A stretch of 64,000 nucleotides of DNA from Muraenolepis orangiensis (Eukaryota; Chordata; Actinopteri; Gadiformes; Muraenolepididae): positions 15,512,028-15,576,027 of the forward strand of contig CM051018.1 of NCBI GenBank assembly GCA_027704905.1. The letters run 5' to 3'. The notes under the pieces are model-generated. The model ran no database searches, was not told where the DNA came from, and worked only from the letters and a program-made list of their open reading frames with translations. The first letter of the stretch is position 1. Every line of letters starts with the position of its first letter. The position numbers and the translations under genes were made by a program. Below, in pieces: positions 36,855 to 60,659 of the stretch.

Positions 36855-37075
36855 ATTCAACTCAGAATCTCAGAATCTCAAGTTACGTTATTTTGGAGTC
36901 ATGACGACATAGCATTTGCTATTTCAAGATTCAATAAAAAAATACTCTATAACAACAAAAAGAATAATAAAGTGACTGATGGATGATATGTACATGTGTT
37001 GAATTGTGCAAAAAACATTAAAAAAGCATTTTTAAGTGCCAGTAGAGCAGCAGCATCATATTAATTCATTTGAAT
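36855..37075. repeat. interspersed repeat (GATGGATGATATGTACATG type), copy 2
   Basis: The core GACTGATGGATGATATGTAC and GTTGAATTGTGCAAAA are shared with 31690. It is preceded by degenerate AGAATCTC repeats and TTCAAGATTC, which suggests that it and the TTCAAGA repeats derive from one element type. Confidence 0.5.
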
Positions 37076-38122
37076 AATGAATACTGGACATAGTAAGCTG
37101 AGGCTTTCAGGGAGTCTCGAGTGGCAATCTCAAATCTCCCCAGATCCCCATATTCCGCACACTGTCTCCAACTTCCATTAACACTGACTTTCTGTGCAGG
37201 AGGAAACCGCACAAGAAGTGTGATGTAATTCATAATGGCTTCCCCCATCTCACCGTCTTGTGCATGAGCAGCATAGTTGGGTATGTATAGAATATATACA
37301 CCATAACCAAGCATCTGGGATCAGTGTGTGTACAGTATATGCAATATGCATTAGTCCAATCTTGTTTTGCTCGGCTGAAATGCAAAGTTCATGCAGTTCA
37401 TGTGAGCGCTAAAATATATATGTCCCATGTTGCAGTGTGCACCAACTAACCCCCACCTTATTGGCCTTTCACAGTAGAGCTCTACATGCACAAAACAATA
37501 GCTTTTTGAGTTCAGCAACTTGTTCCAAACATTATAGAAAATCCAATAATGCAGTGGCTTGTTTTTTTCTTCTTATTATTATTATTATTATTTGGAGCAA
37601 AAGAAACTTTGAATAAAAAGCTTTGGCCGTGACTTATGCTGAGATAGGGTTAGCCAGGTGGGAGAACATGGAGTTACATCATGCAGGTTAATTTACTTCA
37701 GCTTATCAATGCAATAAAGTAGAGTTTAAGGTAATCCAGTGAAGTAAGCAGTCCAGGCTTAAGTCACTTTCATACTGCCATCATTGTAACAAGGCTGCTT
37801 TTGCAGATCACTGTAAGACAAAAGTAAGCAAAGATTCATGAGAGATGTGTATCGCGACTTCAGAAATCCACGATTTCTAACTATTTGGAGTAGATTGGAT
37901 TCTTATTTTATTCTGGGAGCAGGACAAGAACAGCATCATATCTGATTGTTTCACTTACTACACGTAGGGCACTTGTGTCATTATTAAACACATCTGAATG
38001 GTAGTATTCTCTAAGGGTCACTACAGGAGTGTTTTCCTGCAAGCTGTCCCGATTGTAAACAACACTACAGCGTGTTGGAATATTTGATCCACTATATTGT
38101 GGGACATTCTGTCTCTACTGAT

Positions 38123-38320
38123 AAGGTCAAGTCAAGTCAATTGTATTTGTATAGCCCCTTAATCACAGTTACAGTCTCAAGGGGCTTCACATGCCACATG
38201 TTAACAACACTCAACACTTCAGGAGTGCAATGGGTGCCATAAGTGACATACATAGTAATCGACATAGTAATGTACAAAGAAAAAGAATATACATACAATG
38301 TACACAATATAGGAGGAGGG
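38123..38320. repeat. interspersed repeat (GTCAAGTCAATTGTATTTGTA type)
   Basis: AAGTCAAGTCAATTGTATTTG followed by TATAGCCCCTTAATCACAG, TTACAGTCTCAAGGGGCTTC and ACATGCCACA is a familiar dispersed teleost sequence. No coding potential. Confidence 0.5.
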
Positions 38321-38976
38321 ATGTCCAGGCAGAGATGTCTTTGAGTGGGCAAAACTGGGGAGACCTTTAAAAACTTGCCCCCAACCGAGTGAGATGGAAG
38401 ACATTCGTCAATGGCCTATGCTCCCTGGAGGAGCCAAGGGCTTAACTAACTAACTATACACAATATACAAATAGTTAAATGACAATATCATTTGTGTGTG
38501 GTGCTGGCCGGTATCCTTCAGGTGAGGATCACATCGGCACACTGGAAAACAGAAGCAGACTGCGGTATGGTTAGATGGGGTAGGGTGGACATGGAACATG
38601 TAGATAACCTCTAGTCTAGTAGCTATCGGCAGCAGTGGTATAGGCTAGAGCTGGCTAACAGGTTGATTTAGCTGTAATATTATGTAATATTACCAATGGA
38701 TTATGGAATATTATCAAGGAAATCAACAAAAAAGCGGCTTTACAACCTGCGGTTGTTTATGGCCTCAGATGTTACTAAATCTTAGTGCAAGCTCAGTGAG
38801 AGGTCTCGAGATGCTGCCTGCTTGCGTCACTTTGCACAGAGAGAGAGAGAGAGAGCTGTCAACTTAAGAGAGAGAGACCACCAGAGCTGGGTCTCACTCT
38901 TTTCTTCTCAGCTGGGCCTTTATAGGAGGCCTACAGCCTGTCTCCCGTAGAATAGAATACATCTTAGTTAGTTAGT

Positions 38977-39122
<146 letters not shown>

Positions 39123-39392
39123 AATATATTCGCTTAGAAAATCATTCTACACGACTTCTCTAGGATTTGAAGTCTACTTCCTCATTAGTCATGGTTTAAC
39201 TGACGCAAACCCACCCCCCACACCCCTCCCCCCTCCTCCCCCAATACATAATGTGCAGATTATATGCAAGATGCCACATTTTGAGGTATAACTCTTTTTT
39301 TATTCAACCCTCTGTTCTGCCTTTAATTTTAGTAGGGTATTCTATGACATCGTTCATTTGTGCATATTGCCCAAATGGGTGTATATGTTATT

Positions 39393-39424
<32 letters not shown>

Positions 39425-39479
39425 TTACTCATTTAAGCGTATCACCAAGATGAGATTGACACACACAATTTTGTTGTTT

Positions 39480-39720
39480 GTTGCGGAGGATTTCCACAAG
39501 AATGGCTCATTAGCCTTGGAGCTGCTGTGTTTTATTCCAAATTTGAATCGCGCGGCCCTATCCCTGTTGATCCTGGCTAATCCTGCAGCACATGTTTCTT
39601 CCTGGCCTGAGTATCCAGGGCTCTTTTAAGTGGAACCCTGCTGAGTCCCATCATGAATGCGTGAGTGAAACAGCTGTATGTGAACAGGGTCAGCGATCAG
39701 TGGGATCAAGGTGAGCCAAT
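39480..39720. promoter_or_regulatory. candidate conserved element H (intergenic)
   Basis: Unique stretch with GGCTCATTAGCCTTGG, CTGGCTAATCCTGCAG (an OTX-type TAATCC), CATCATGAATGCGTGAG and CAGCGATCAGTGGGATCAAG. The OTX-type word would suit a photoreceptor gene downstream, but one word is weak evidence. Confidence 0.25.
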
Positions 39721-39877
39721 GACCCAGATTTGCAAGGCTTGAAGATGGAGGTTTTTCTGAAGCAGAACTAAATAAGTAGCTACATTTAAAAAAATGTAAG
39801 TTCAGAACAAAGACATTGACCTAACTGGACATTATACAGCATGTTTAAATGACAAAGGGTCATTAAAGGGTCATATT

Positions 39878-39881
39878 AATA

Positions 39882-39919
<38 letters not shown>

Positions 39920-40045
39920 TGGGCGTGTGTGAGTGTGTGTCTGGGCGTGTGTGGGTGTGTGTGTCGGGTGCGTATGTGGGTGTGTGTGTCTGGGCGTATG
40001 TGGGTGTGCGTGGGTGTGCGTGTGCGTGTGTGTGTGTGTGTGTTT
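39878..40045. repeat. GT-rich repeat with 20-bp secondary period
   Basis: Pure GT, then four or five units like TGTGTCTGGGCGTGTGTGAG that show a new minisatellite growing out of the microsatellite. Confidence 0.88.
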
Positions 40046-40522
40046 CAGTGTCCTGTGGTTATTTCAGCAGATACACATGGACATCTCCTCGGCTCACTTG
40101 TCTCGCCCACAGGCTAACAGCTGGGGCTGGCCTCTTTCTCACTTGCACCCCCCCCACCCCCCACCCCACCCACACTTGCCCTTTTGCCATTGGTCCCCTC
40201 TCTATGTCCCTTTACATCACGCCCAAGTATAGCACTGACAGAGTCTGAGCCAGTGGGCAACAGTTGGGCATAGACAGAAATCCTACATTATTAAAGGAAT
40301 AACTTAGTGGTTTTCTACCAGCTTTATATAATTACAATCTACTTTAAGTACTTTAACATACTCTAAGAAGAAAATGAATACTACTGCCTTGTCACCATTT
40401 ATCAATAACCTAGATTTCCATCCAAAATCTCTATATATATATATATATATATATATAGTTATATTTATCTTGCCATATTCTTATGCAAGATATAGGACAA
40501 TCTTCCAGTTGCCCAAAAATGT

Positions 40523-40567
<45 letters not shown>

Positions 40568-40857
40568 CCACATATGCGCACGCGAAAGTCACACCAACAT
40601 TTTTTATATTTTTAATCAGTGACTTTCTTCTAAGAGGAAACGCATGCTGAGCTCCCAGCGGTGCTGGAGGTCCCCGTGGACCGCCAGCTGCTGCTCCATC
40701 ACACACACCCCTCCTCCCCCACCCCCACCCCAAGGCCATGCTGCTCATTTGACAGCCCCCCCCCCCCCCTTTCTCATGATCCACCACACATGGGGAGCCC
40801 ATGACCCCGCCTTGTCTCCTTTCACCTTTGCTAGCCAGCCCCCTGATGTCCCCCCCA

Positions 40858-40933
40858 CACTCACACACACATGCATATACACACACACATACATGCACAT
40901 ACACACCCCATATACACACACACATACATGCAC

Positions 40934-40967
<34 letters not shown>

Positions 40968-40968
40968 T
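40858..40968. repeat. CA/CATA/CATG mixed repeat
   Basis: ACACACATACATGCACATAC occurs twice, about 40 bp apart, within a CA-rich tract. Confidence 0.9.
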
Positions 40969-41185
40969 CAGCCAGCAGCCCCCCTGCTGGTCGGTCCATA
41001 TGGGAACGATACAGAAAGGTTGAATGTGTTTGGGGGGGATCTATTTGTTTGTGGTATTGACACAACACTCGGGCGGCAGCTTTGTGGTGTCCTCCTTCTT
41101 CTGAATTACAGAAATCAGAGATTCATCTAAATTGCATTTCGACACACAAGAAGAAGAGAAGAGGAAGAAGATGAAGACACAACCT

Positions 41186-41352
41186 GCACAAGTGTCCCGC
41201 ACTGGGCTCGAACTCACAACCTTCGGCATGAGAGGCGGCGCTGTAACGTGAGAAGCTAAAACCCATGTGCCCTAGCTTTAATCGCTAGAACGTCTTTTAG
41301 GCCTCGGGGAGTGAGGTTTTTTAACACTTACACTCACTCCGTTACACTCACC
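41186..41352 (-). mobile_element. tRNA-like SINE, family 2, copy 1
   Basis: The - strand carries a B-box-like GAGTTCGAGCCC (41204-41215) followed by AGTGCGGGACAC. The remainder (CTCTCATGCCGAAGGTTGTG, GCTTCTCACGTTACAGC) is shared with the copy at 42043. A fragment, GTGTCCCGCACTGGG, recurs at 41395. Confidence 0.55.
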
Positions 41353-41437
41353 ATCCCCAAAACCTACTCTCATCCGGGTTACGGCACCAGTGAGTGTCCC
41401 GCACTGGGGGTGGGTCTGTTACACACACACTGGCAGG

Positions 41438-41438
<1 letters not shown>

Positions 41439-41518
<80 letters not shown>

Positions 41519-41567
41519 ATACACACACACACACATACACACACACACATACACACACACACACACC
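41439..41567. repeat. (CA)n microsatellite
   Basis: Pure to 41510, then CATACACA interruptions. Confidence 0.95.
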
Positions 41568-41864
41568 TCCATCCAGCCAGGGCCGCTAGATGGTCTGATT
41601 GTGTTATTCAGGGTTTTAATTGTACCTTGCTTTAGAGCCTGTGTGTGCGTGTCACTTACAGCGCAGAAGAAAGTGGGACATTGCATTAGAACGACGTGAG
41701 GAGAGTCACTTTCCTCCTCATCATAGTGTCATAAGACGACATGTAGCGCCGTGTGCCCCCCGGTGGTCTAGTTTAGGGCGGAGGAGGGGGCGGGGGGGGG
41801 GGGGGGGGAAAGGTCAAGCCAAATGCACTACTGCATTGGTAGGCCAGAGCCCCGCAACTGTCAA

Positions 41865-42035
41865 GTGATGGCAAAATAATGGTGTTTCCGCTGTGGGGCG
41901 CTTTTCATTGCCGAGCCGTAAAAGGTTACTGCTGATGAATGGGGGCAGGAAAACAAAGGCCTCTCCTGCGCTCGGTGCCAAAGGCTAGCGGCGTGGAACT
42001 CCGCGGCGCGGAACTCCGCGGCGCTGCAATTGTAA
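41865..42035. promoter_or_regulatory. candidate conserved element I (intergenic)
   Basis: Unique sequence lies between a poly-G tract and a SINE-like repeat, with AAAATAATGG, CGCTTTTCATTGCCG, GTTACTGCTGATGAATGG and a short direct repeat of CGGCGTGGAACTCCG-like words at 41990-42020. Confidence 0.25.
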
Positions 42036-42042
42036 CCGCGAG

Positions 42043-42212
42043 TGTCCCCGCCGCACTGGGATCAAACTCACAACCTCTGGCTTGAGAGGCGACACCTCCA
42101 ACATGAGAAGCTAATACCCATGGGCTCTAGCTTCATCGCGAGAATGTCTTTTAGGCGTCGAGGATTGAGTTTATTTTACCACTGCACAGCACCCCCTGCT
42201 GGTGTCCGTTAC
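42043..42212 (-). mobile_element. tRNA-like SINE, family 2, copy 2
   Basis: It aligns with 41186-41352 over most of its length (CACTGGGATCAAACTCACAA, CTTGAGAGGCG, AACATGAGAAGCTAATACCC, AATGTCTTTTAGGCGTCGAG). The two copies are clearly diverged, so they are old. Confidence 0.55.
42188..42202 (-). promoter_or_regulatory. CTCF-like motif 4
   Basis: On the - strand it reads CCAGCAGGGGGTGCT. It lies inside or at the edge of a SINE-like repeat (42043-42212), so it may simply be a repeat-borne match. Confidence 0.3.
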
Positions 42213-42464
42213 ACAATTACAACAGAGCAATTAGCGTTCCGCATAGGTTTAGAATGAGTGTGTGTTGGGTTGGAGTTGGGAGTGCCACCGGGTTGGGATG
42301 TCCACAAGTGAGGTGAGGGGCTGGGAAGGGAGCGGGGGGGTTGTGGGCCCTGAAACAACGTTTGATATCCATGACCTCCGGCCTGAGTTCTGTCTGTGCC
42401 TGTCATGTAAATGATAAGAGACTATGAAAATAAACTACCCAGAGAGAAAGAGAGAGAGAGAGAG

Positions 42465-42533
42465 AAACACACATACACACACAGGCACACACACAGAGCA
42501 CACAGAGCACACAGAGCACCACAGAGCACACAC

Positions 42534-42603
<70 letters not shown>

Positions 42604-42661
42604 ACACACACACACACACACCACACACACACACACACACCACACACACACACACACACAC
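42465..42661. repeat. CA-rich array with AGAGCACAC units
   Basis: Four AGAGCACAC units, pure CA, then three blocks split by single ACCA slips about 20 bp apart. Confidence 0.92.
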
Positions 42662-43079
42662 AGGGAAAGGGACTTTTAATGCCAACCAGAGTAACTGGCA
42701 TATGAAAAAAGGTCCTGGGATGAGTGACATCAAAAATAAGGTGATGAGACATATAAACACACACAGACAAACACACACACACACACACATCCATATACAC
42801 ACACCTGAGCTCAGTCAGTAGCCAGACAGCAGACTGGGGCCACTGGGCTTTGATGTGGTCAAAGTATGGAGGGAAATTAGGTGACGCCTGTGAGTCAAAG
42901 GTCATCGCAGCCTCACGCAATCAAGGGCAAAGTAAGGTCAAACAGAGTTTCTTCAAAGGACCAAGTCAACCACCGGTGGCAAACAAATTTGATTTGAAAA
43001 TGTGTCTCGCCCTTCTTTTATCTCCAAGGTGATGAGGGAGGCTCAAAGTATCTTACCTAACTTATGAGTTGCGGGTGTT

Positions 43080-43305
43080 ATGGGCGGCAGTATAGCTCAG
43101 GGGGTAGAGTGGTCGCCTCACAACCGGAAGGTTGTTGGTTCGATCCCCGGCTCCTCCTAGCAACACTGTCGAGGTGTCCTTGTGCAAGACCCTAACTGCT
43201 CTCTGGGCGTTGTATAAATAGCTGCCCACTGCTTCTAATAGGATGGGTTAAATGCAGAGGAACACATTTCACTGTATGTACTTTACCAATAAAGAGGGTT
43301 CAATC
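43080..43305 (+). mobile_element. tRNA-derived SINE, family 1, copy 3
   Basis: The head still folds like a tRNA: A box TAGCTCAGGGGGTAGAGTGG at 43093-43112 and B box GGTTCGATCCC at 43137-43147. The body TAGGATGGGTTAAATGCAGA and tail ACCAATAAAG are shared with the other copies. It is not a tRNA gene because the acceptor stem does not close and the SINE body follows. Confidence 0.8.
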
Positions 43306-44869
43306 CGGTGATTGGTGGTTGGCATGGACAAAATGTTAATGTTCTCTCCCTTCAACATAATTGCCTATAGAGTACATTGAAATACATAGGATAAAACAGA
43401 CTTATATTTCTAGATGAATTATTATTCAATAAGGGCCATGGGCATGCCTTCACACAAAAAACATTAAAACCGAATATATATATATATATATACGCCTTGA
43501 CAAAAGGGCACGTTGGACACGCAAGGTCTATATCTATCACCTGGGAGCTAAAAGCACTACATCAGCCTCATCTTCTCGGGGAATCGATAGCCGGCTGACC
43601 TTTAATTACATGTGTGCACGTGTCCTATATCATCCCAGCGCTGATTGAGTCTTGATGTGGCACACACAATGGCAACGTCAACGCAGTGCTGCGGTGGGAG
43701 CCCGTATACCGATGGCTCCTGGCATGCTCCTAAGCCAAGCGCTCAGGTGTAATGAAGCATCACATGCAGTTCTTGCCTTAACCTTTCCACCCAGTTCATA
43801 GGAATGTGAGTTTATTTCTGGGTGACTTACGTATGCCTTACACGGTTTACACATTTCATTATTCAGTGTGGAGTGTGGAGGCTGAACAAAAAAAAACCAT
43901 CTTCTATCGTCCTCTGCTTTTAAGATCAGGGTCAGTCTTCCGAATACTTAATACTATTAAGACAAATATATAACATATCTTGGCCACCCACAAAAAAAAA
44001 AAAACCGGTTCTAACCTGCAAATAACTTTTGACTGTTTGCACAAGGTTGTGCACACTTTTAAATCGTCCAAAGCGAGGCGGTCAGGAGGTCTGCGGTGGA
44101 ACCATCGCAGGCGATAAATCTCCATTTATGTGGATGTGGACCACTGAGGTGTGACAGGTGGGCTTCCACAAGAGGAGACCAGATCAAAGCTGGAGAGGAA
44201 CCGAAGACGGGAAAGGAGAGAGACCTTTCACCTCAAAACCTGACCTCATAGATAGAGTTTGCCAGCGAAACAATCGTAAAGATGGAGATAGGAACACATT
44301 GAAGGTTGTATGTAGAAGAGATACCCGGGGAAAAATATCTATTGGTATCCGTGATGGACATAAAGCCTTAAGCAGTCTCCATTAGAGTTAGAGGCACATG
44401 AGATGTGTTGATACTGGTGATGGTGCACTGGTGGTGTAAACTAGTAGAGCGTATAAGCTCTGTTTCCCAGGAGGACGCTGAGATATAGCCTAATCAACAA
44501 CAACAAAAAAGCCCCCCAAAAAAAAGACAATTTAGTAATGTATTATCGGAGCTAATAGCAACCCAACATACGGAGAGTGTTCGTGTTTAGTCAATGGAGA
44601 AAACGTTATGAACAAGGTCTGACTTCCCGCAACAAGAGAGAAAGAGAAAAGAGATGCATGTTTTCCTTCTTTCTTAAAGTACCTAAAGTAGTTTTGCTCT
44701 CTGGCAGTATTTACGCACAATTGAGAGCCTCTCATATCTGCACAAGAACAGGACATTCATGCTATAATTCATTAATTCTGACACCAAAGACCCAGGCTTT
44801 CGTATGTAAATGATCATGTTTGTGCTTTTGTTGGATTATAATACAGCCTATAAAGTACTACTATAAAGT

Positions 44870-45507
<638 letters not shown>

Positions 45508-45639
45508 CATTGAAAACAACATCCTAATTATAAAAGACGGCAACAAATACAGGCATTAGTGGTTTTTTTTGTGTAATTGACAATAGTCAATAGTGTAATT
45601 TACATTTTGACCCCCCTTTTAATCGAATTGATCTAATTG

Positions 45640-46227
45640 ACCCTTTGGACGCGCGGCTTGCGCGTCATTTGGGCAGGACGCGCGCGCCTCGCTCTTCCTC
45701 TAGGGCAGCGGGAGTGATGCTCGCTCGAGCCGCCGCCGCCGCGACTCGGGTGGCCGTCTATATAAAGGGCCTCCAATATGCCGCTAAACAGTCGTTTGTT
45801 CCGCGGCAGTTATCGTTATCGTTTCGGTCCGCCGCACCGAAGAAGGCTTCCTACTATTATGGGGTTGTAGTTTCCCCACGCTATGACCTAACCTGACGAA
45901 TCTGGACTACTGGGACCGACGCACGCCGGTGTCCCACCATGCGCGTCCAGCCACGCTCGACCCCAAGCGACGAAGTTATCCAGAGATAAAACAAAACAAA
46001 AAAGTCCAAGACTCTTTTAAAATATAGACTTTAAAACCTGAAGTGTATTCTTTACGCAAGGAGTCTACGAAAAATGTAATTGGACAACGAGAAACAACAA
46101 CAACAAACAAACAAAAAGTAGGGCCAACTGACAGGTGTGCGCGTGATTTTGATTCATTTTTTGGACAGGGTATTTTAAGTCGTTTTTTTTTATACATAAA
46201 AGGTGACCAAAAGTCTGGATATGAACA
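45640..46227 (+). promoter_or_regulatory. valop: valop core promoter and 5' leader
   Basis: A CpG-rich block (45645-45735, several GCGCG words) is followed by a clear TATA box, TATATAAAG, at 45759-45767, which puts transcription start near 45790. The region to 46227 would be the leader if unspliced. In it are a 16-codon upstream ORF (45939-45989, start context caccATGc), a start-stop pair ATGTAA at 46074-46079, and an ATG at 46221 that overlaps the main start in another frame. The start site is inferred from the motif only. Confidence 0.6.
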
Positions 46228-56821
<10,594 letters not shown>

Positions 56822-58369
56822 CGGTGTAACCCCAAGAGAGTTTGGGTATCTTATGTGTGTGCACCCCCCCCCCCCTCCCCTCCCCCCTCCCCCCCCCTGC
56901 CATTGTAAACCCCATTCTCGCCCTGGCAATGTTCCCTCTGAACCCCTCCCACCGCCCTGAATAGCCGCAAGCTGCTTCGTGTTCTCCACTTTGTGAGCTA
57001 AGTCTGCCTAGTCGTACCTGTAGCCTTAACCTGTCATCTTTAGCAGAGAGCCGCGGCATGGTTGCAAATTGGCAAAGCAAACACAGTTCAGTGAACCGGG
57101 GGGGGGCAGCGGCTTGAAATGGAAAGATTCAATGATGTATGGATACATCTCCAGTGATTTGCTTCATTTTCGAATCAGATGCGAGTAGCAATCATAATCA
57201 AACAGGAAGGAATGTTGGGGTACTGTAACAGTTGCTTGTCGTAAGGTACGTGCGTTCCACCATGCCTTCCGCGCCATCACCTCACCCCCCCCCCCCCATC
57301 ACCCTGCCCAGTGTATGCAGAGTGGGGTCTGCAGCGTGCTAGCTTTCTTCAAATGTCTGCAACCACACTTGTATCTCATCCCCCCCCCCCCCCCCATCCC
57401 TTGGCGAAGGCCTTGTTTCAGTCTTTCAGTAACCCCTGCCTCGCCTGAGCTCACTTATTCATCTCCCCGTAGATCCATGGAAGAAGGAGGTCGCTCCACC
57501 AACCTCCACCCTCCACCCTTCTTCTTTTCCTTTAGTTTTTTTCCCCCGGTTCCTGACAGACCAGATCTTTCATCTTTGGTGGAGAACAGACACTCAATGG
57601 GACTTGGGACAGGCATTGACTACCCCTCACATCCTCTGCTGGAGCAGGCAAGAGGGTGGTGGTGGCTGTGGTGGTGGTGTTGGTTGTGGGGCTGAGGGGG
57701 AGGGGGGGGGTGTGAGGTGAGATATATATATATATATAGATATATATGTGCTTGTGCACACATCTGTAAACACAGATCACATAGACATACGATTCACTTG
57801 CACGCGCCCACAATACACACACACATAAACACATTTCATAAAGGCTCATTTTGTGAGTTGGGATAAGCGGTTTACGGCAAGTATGTGTAAGATTTAGGTC
57901 ACGCATTTAACATAGCACGGCTGAACGGGCCACAGGTGAACACGTGGGGCATAAGGACTGACCTCACAGCCATGGATCAAAAGCAATATTCGAGGATGAG
58001 TGACTGTCCCGGCGAAAGGGTTTTGCGAAGTTCTGGAAAACGTCCCTGTACTTTACTGTGTGTCCCATATCTGGTCCCTGGATGTCGGTGCACAGACTCC
58101 TTGTCAGATATGCAGTGATTGGAAAATGTTTTGAAAAACGTAACCGTAACAGTCGTCGTAGGTCTGTATTGCGTTACACCCCAGACCTAACCCTCCCCAG
58201 CCCCAACTGTGTGTGATGTCCGGAAATGTCCGGATACTTCGTTTGACCGTGTAACTTCGGGAACTTGCGATACTTCCAAACGTCCGATACGGGAAGATGT
58301 CTTAATCAGTGCCCAGAGGAAGTGACGATCATAGGTTTCACTGTTGTTGCCGTGCTGGAATATGTGTGT

Positions 58370-58406
<37 letters not shown>

Positions 58407-58520
58407 GCATGTAGCATGTGTTGTCTTCTGTTCAACAAAACATTTTTGTGTTTTTGTGTAGATCCTCACTTTCCATGTACTACCTTTTGGGAACCCAGGT
58501 TTAATCAGATAATGCTATTG
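56822..58520. other. valop 3' flank
   Basis: Probably 3' UTR at its start. Contains poly-C runs at 56866-56898 and 57378-57393, GTGGTGGTG triplets near 57655-57685 and a short TA run at 57722-57747. No coding exon recognised. Confidence 0.5.
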
Positions 58521-58526
58521 ATGGAC

Positions 58527-58561
<35 letters not shown>

Positions 58562-58871
58562 ATGATTCGCTTATTGGTTTATTTAAGAAAGGAAGAAAGG
58601 AAGGTTGGGAAAGTGTGAGGCGATGCGAAACTATGATAGAGACATGAATATATCGTCCCCTCAACGTATATATATATATATAAACATCAGACACGACTCA
58701 AAGGTTTAAGTGAGAGCTTTTTCCACATTCCAGTCACAGCACAGGTTAAATACAGGACAGGCAAAGAAATAACCGAATCGCACTTTAGTGTCCCAAATAC
58801 CCTCTACATACACAGTGTTTCCGTCTATAACCTTACATAGTAACCGAAACACCAATGGCACTGAAGCACTT

Positions 58872-58873
<2 letters not shown>

Positions 58874-58920
<47 letters not shown>

Positions 58921-58930
58921 ACACACACAC
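58874..58930. repeat. (CA)n microsatellite, valop 3' flank
   Basis: One ACCA slip. Other short arrays in the flank are (GT)n 58364-58404, (GATT)n 58529-58556, (GTAT)n 59150-59204, (CA)n 59918-60003, (CA)n 60331-60361 and (CAGA)n 60553-60573. Confidence 0.93.
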
Positions 58931-59386
58931 AATAAGGCTCAAGTAAGGGGGAGTGTGTGTGTGTGTTACTGGGCAGGAGAGTAGATGTTAGATTGCACTG
59001 CATGTTGATGGGATAAAAGCCAATGTACAGATAGGTATAGTTCCCTTAATTCTCTCCCATTCGTGGCCCTTCATGTCCACTCTCTGGAACTCTCTGTTGT
59101 GCTGTACTTACAAAGGCATGTCCAGCCTTGTTCTGCTGTATGTTTTTTGTATGTACTGTATGTATGTATGTATGTATGTATGTATGTATGTATGTATATA
59201 TGTATGTTTTGTTTCCGTTTTTGAAGAGTATCACCGTGAGATAAATGTACAGGTCCTAAATGCACGCTGGTGATGATGAACATGTCAGTATTAAAAGTAT
59301 ATACGTATATGTATAGATATCTTCTTTTTTTTTTAAACACAACTGTGCTCTGTGATTTCCTTTCTTTTGGAGTTGGTGGCAGTACA

Positions 59387-59535
59387 GTGGAGCCTGTACT
59401 GCCACGCTCCTGTACTGCCAGGCTCCTGTACTGCCACGCTCCTGTACTGCCAGGCTCCTGTACTGCCACGCTCCTGTACTGCCAGGCTCCTTTACTGCCA
59501 GGCTCCTGTACTGCCAGGCTCCTGTACTGCCAGGT
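59387..59535. repeat. 16-bp minisatellite
   Basis: Nine or ten units of CTCCTGTACTGCCA plus CG or GG. The CACG and CAGG versions alternate strictly for the first six units, which indicates a 32-bp dimer as the unit that was amplified. Confidence 0.9.
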
Positions 59536-60069
59536 TCAGGAACAGGTCCAAGTATTTCATTGTTAGGTACACAGAGAAATGGTATCCAACAGAGCACTAA
59601 AACAACAGTGCACTAATAAAAAGGGTCTCAGAGGTTTTCTCTTCACACCAGTTAGTTGTGCTTTTCCTTGTCAGTTGTGACCCATCTTACTCAAAACAAT
59701 TGTTTACGTCAGAATGTTCCCATGGACTGGGGAGCATATAATATTATTATTATTTGTGTTCTCTGCTAACGGCACGTTTCTTACTCAATATCTCAATAGC
59801 TTCTGTTGCACTGAATGTGGGTGGCCACTAAAACTGATTGCGTTTTTGGATTTCGGCACCTGATTAAGATTTGGACCGCTATACTAATCAATCGACTGGC
59901 CCCATTTCACGCCAGCGCGTACACACACACATGCACGCAAATACGCACGTATGCATGCACACACACACACACACCACACACACACCACCACACACCACAC
60001 ACCACTAATTAATTTAATTATAACATCATTATGTAATTCCATTATTACCCCTCATATTACCGGTCTCTG

Positions 60070-60250
60070 TATGCCTAAATTACTGGATTAGCTAGAGCTG
60101 AGCCCAGAGGTCACAGAAACCCCATAATGGGTGCAACTAGCAGCACTAGCCTCCTTGTAGCTAATGAGTATTCACAAAGCGGATTAGCCAGCGCCGTGTT
60201 TGCGTACAGTCAACAACACAGCTGTGTGTAAGACCGTTCAAATCAGGATT
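60070..60250. promoter_or_regulatory. candidate conserved element J, 3' of valop
   Basis: Unique stretch with CTGGATTAGCTAGAG, CCCCATAATGGG (a 12-bp palindrome), GTAGCTAATGAGTATTC and GCGGATTAGCCAGCG (bicoid/OTX-type GGATTA twice). It is the most enhancer-like piece of the 3' flank. Confidence 0.3.
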
Positions 60251-60330
60251 ATAGAGACACTGGGCTCTTAGATCTGTGTCAAGGAACACCACCTGTAGCC
60301 ACAGTAGTCATGTGAACAAATTAGATGCCG

Positions 60331-60361
<31 letters not shown>

Positions 60362-60659
60362 TCACAAGACGCAGACAAAACCAAAGCCGGGGTCAAAAAT
60401 ACAAGTGTCGCTTATGTGATGAAACGATTATTTATTTCATCCCCTTCAACAAGCCTATTGAAAACGAGAGGGCAGCACAGGGATCCAAAGCCATGTCTCC
60501 CAGGGACCTGTAACTTTGTGTGGCCATCTCTCACACACACACACACACACACAGACAGACAGACAGACAGACAGAGAGATATAGAGAGAGAGAGAGTGCA
60601 TGAGAGAGAGAGAACAAATACATTATCTCCACATGATTGTCAAACTCAATTTCCACCCA

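Noticed and set aside
43090..43160. tRNA gene
   Set aside because: A and B boxes are good but the acceptor stem does not pair and the sequence continues into a SINE body shared with two other copies.
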